Source: Angiostrongylus vasorum
Taxonomy: Eukaryota; Nematoda; Chromadorea; Rhabditida; Metastrongylidae
Length of the DNA: 64,000 nt
Assembly: GCA_018806985.1 (NCBI GenBank)
Contig: JADANN010000451.1
Coordinates: 1,302,001 to 1,366,000, forward strand
Reading direction: 5' to 3'
Part shown: piece after piece, positions 62,690 to 64,000 of the stretch
Layout of the letters: each line of letters starts with the position of its first letter
Numbering within the stretch: the stretch's first letter is position 1
Translations under genes and position numbers: made by a program
Notes under the pieces: generated by a model
What the model saw: only the letters and a program-made list of their open reading frames with translations
The model's database searches: none
Told to the model about the DNA's origin: nothing

Positions 62690-63410
62690 GAACGACAATC
62701 AAAGAAATAGTCGCTTTGAGGTATGATTGGCGCTTATTCTTCTCAATGAGAAAGGCTCGTTTCTCGACCTTAGTACGATATTGACAAGCAGTGGACCTGC
62801 GACAACCGACGACGAGCGACTCAGTGGTTCGACCGTAATGGAGTTCCGCGACATTTTATAAGAAGGTCGAAATTGCACCGATAGGTCAGACTGATCGTTT
62901 CTTGGTCCACAGTTGGTTCGATCTATCACTTTTTTTCCCTGATTTCAGGTAAAAGATTACGGCGCAGAAGTACATACAGCAAGACGAAGATTTGCTATCG
63001 GGTACGTCCTCCAATGGGTCAAGAGAAAGAGACCGGTCCTCCTTCAGGACAATGTGTAGGAAGACATCCTACAACTGGCCCTACCGCGATTAAACGAGCT
63101 GGGCAACTAAACTCTGCCTCGTCAACCGTACTTGTCAGATCTATCGCTTATCGACTACTACTGTTTTAAGCACCTTCGTAACTTCCTGCGCAAAAATGCT
63201 TCAAAACCAACTCATGTCCAAATCTGCCTTCAATGGCTTCATCGCTTCCAGAAGTCCGAAATTGTTTGCAACTGGTATAAATGAACTCCTATCTGTGGTT
63301 AATAATGTGTAGATTCCAAAGGTTTTAATTTTAACTAATGAAGCTTGTTTTGAGCTGGGATATGCCATTTTAAAAACACAGGTTGAAGTCTAGCATTAAT
63401 TCTCGAAAAA
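62690..63410 (+). pseudogene. Second decayed mariner transposase copy, 5'-truncated
   Basis: Frames include QWTCDNRRRATQWFDRNGVP (about 62789-62850), matching the middle of mariner transposases, and a catalytic-region stretch at 63030-63120 equivalent to the one at 52,740. The 3' flank (GAGCTGGGATATGCC, 63353) is close to that of the copy at 52-53 kb, so both come from one family. In-frame stops and shifts are present. No N-terminal part was seen. Confidence 0.8.
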
Positions 63411-63424
63411 AAAGTAATAGTTCA

Positions 63425-63590
63425 ACCAAAATGAACCTGAGATATTTGCAAAACTCCGGACCGCAGATGTCTGCGGGAGGGGGACGAACGGGGTATTACC
63501 CTTTTCGGGGGGCTTACGCGTTCACCACCACCCCATGCGGGTCCTTCGTTTCGCCTGTCTCTTAGCTAGTTCTATCGATCAGTGCAAAAA
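63425..63590 (-). repeat. SINE-D copy
   Basis: GAGATATTTGCAAAACTCCG, GCGTTCACCACCACCCCATG and CCTTCGTTTCGCCTGTCTCT. It directly follows the 3' flank of the second mariner copy. Confidence 0.85.
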
Positions 63591-64000
63591 CTAAAAGTTC
63601 AATTAACGATTTGTTTCAAACTCCGGTTGATTACGTAAACGCGAACGCTTGGCATTTCATCAACGAATTTTATGATGAGCACTCACCGCTTGGTGACTCT
63701 CATTTTCGTCGACTATATTTTTTTTCTAGTTGCAAATATGTGTTCATGAGGTAAAATTGTTTACCAACCTCACTCGACGTGGTGTTGTATCGGCAGAGAG
63801 GAAGACAGAACTTCATCTCCTGTTCACCGACGTCTCGACAACACTTCTGCGTAATCGCTTTCATCAATCCCATTAAAAATCAGTAAGCGAGTTTTCGCAA
63901 ACCTGTATCCGATCATGATGTACCGTATCGCACGAGCATTTGCACTTTCTCTGTATTACGGTGGCTTTCAGCCATGATCCGAAGCAATCACCCTGGAACG

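Overview
The window looks like nuclear DNA from a clade V (strongylid, hookworm-like) nematode. The introns are short to medium, many acceptors read TTTTCAG or TTTTTAG, and one gene has a likely spliced-leader acceptor 9 bases before its ATG. The gene content and the heavy load of tRNA-derived SINE-like repeats, decayed mariners and Penelope-like remnants also fit. The placement is inference; no search was run. Most of the long open frames are repeat artefacts. Real genes appear as chains of short exons, which I joined by reading frame, splice sites and phase.

Three multi-exon genes are supported. (1) Minus strand, 13,611 to 9,983: a C2H2 zinc-finger protein of 338 residues in eight phase-consistent exons. 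Its three fingers and basic tail most resemble the PRC2 cofactor AEBP2. (2) Minus strand, 45,602 to 35,974: a complete 749-residue PUM3/Puf6-type nucleolar pumilio protein (C. elegans puf-12 type) in 15 exons, with no break in frame. (3) Plus strand, 50,831 to at least 58,184 and perhaps 60,856: a long coiled-coil protein I do not recognise. Its exons carry at least four lesions of one kind, each a single extra base, and splice phases agree only if each extra base is skipped.

The rest is mostly repeat landscape. There are four abundant short families. SINE-A (about 280 bp) has a tRNA-like head with A and B boxes. SINE-B has a different tRNA-like head but the same central body. Repeat-C is about 385 bp and ends in an AAGT-type tail. 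SINE-D is about 160 to 230 bp and has B-box-like sequence. All sit in both orientations, many of them in introns of the two larger genes. There are also two decayed mariner transposase copies (about 52.15-53.11 kb and 62.7-63.41 kb), a Penelope-like GIY-YIG endonuclease remnant (32.6-33.06 kb, minus), hammerhead-ribozyme-like motifs in the associated terminal repeats (27.2 and 32.45 kb) and near 51.95 kb, long TA microsatellites, and a 34-bp triple tandem repeat.

Layout: 0-9.7 kb repeats and no recognised gene; 9.9-13.7 kb zinc-finger gene; 14-36 kb mostly unassigned DNA with scattered SINEs and Penelope remnants; 36-45.6 kb PUM3 gene; 46-50.5 kb repeats; 50.8-60.9 kb coiled-coil gene; 61-64 kb SINEs and a mariner copy.
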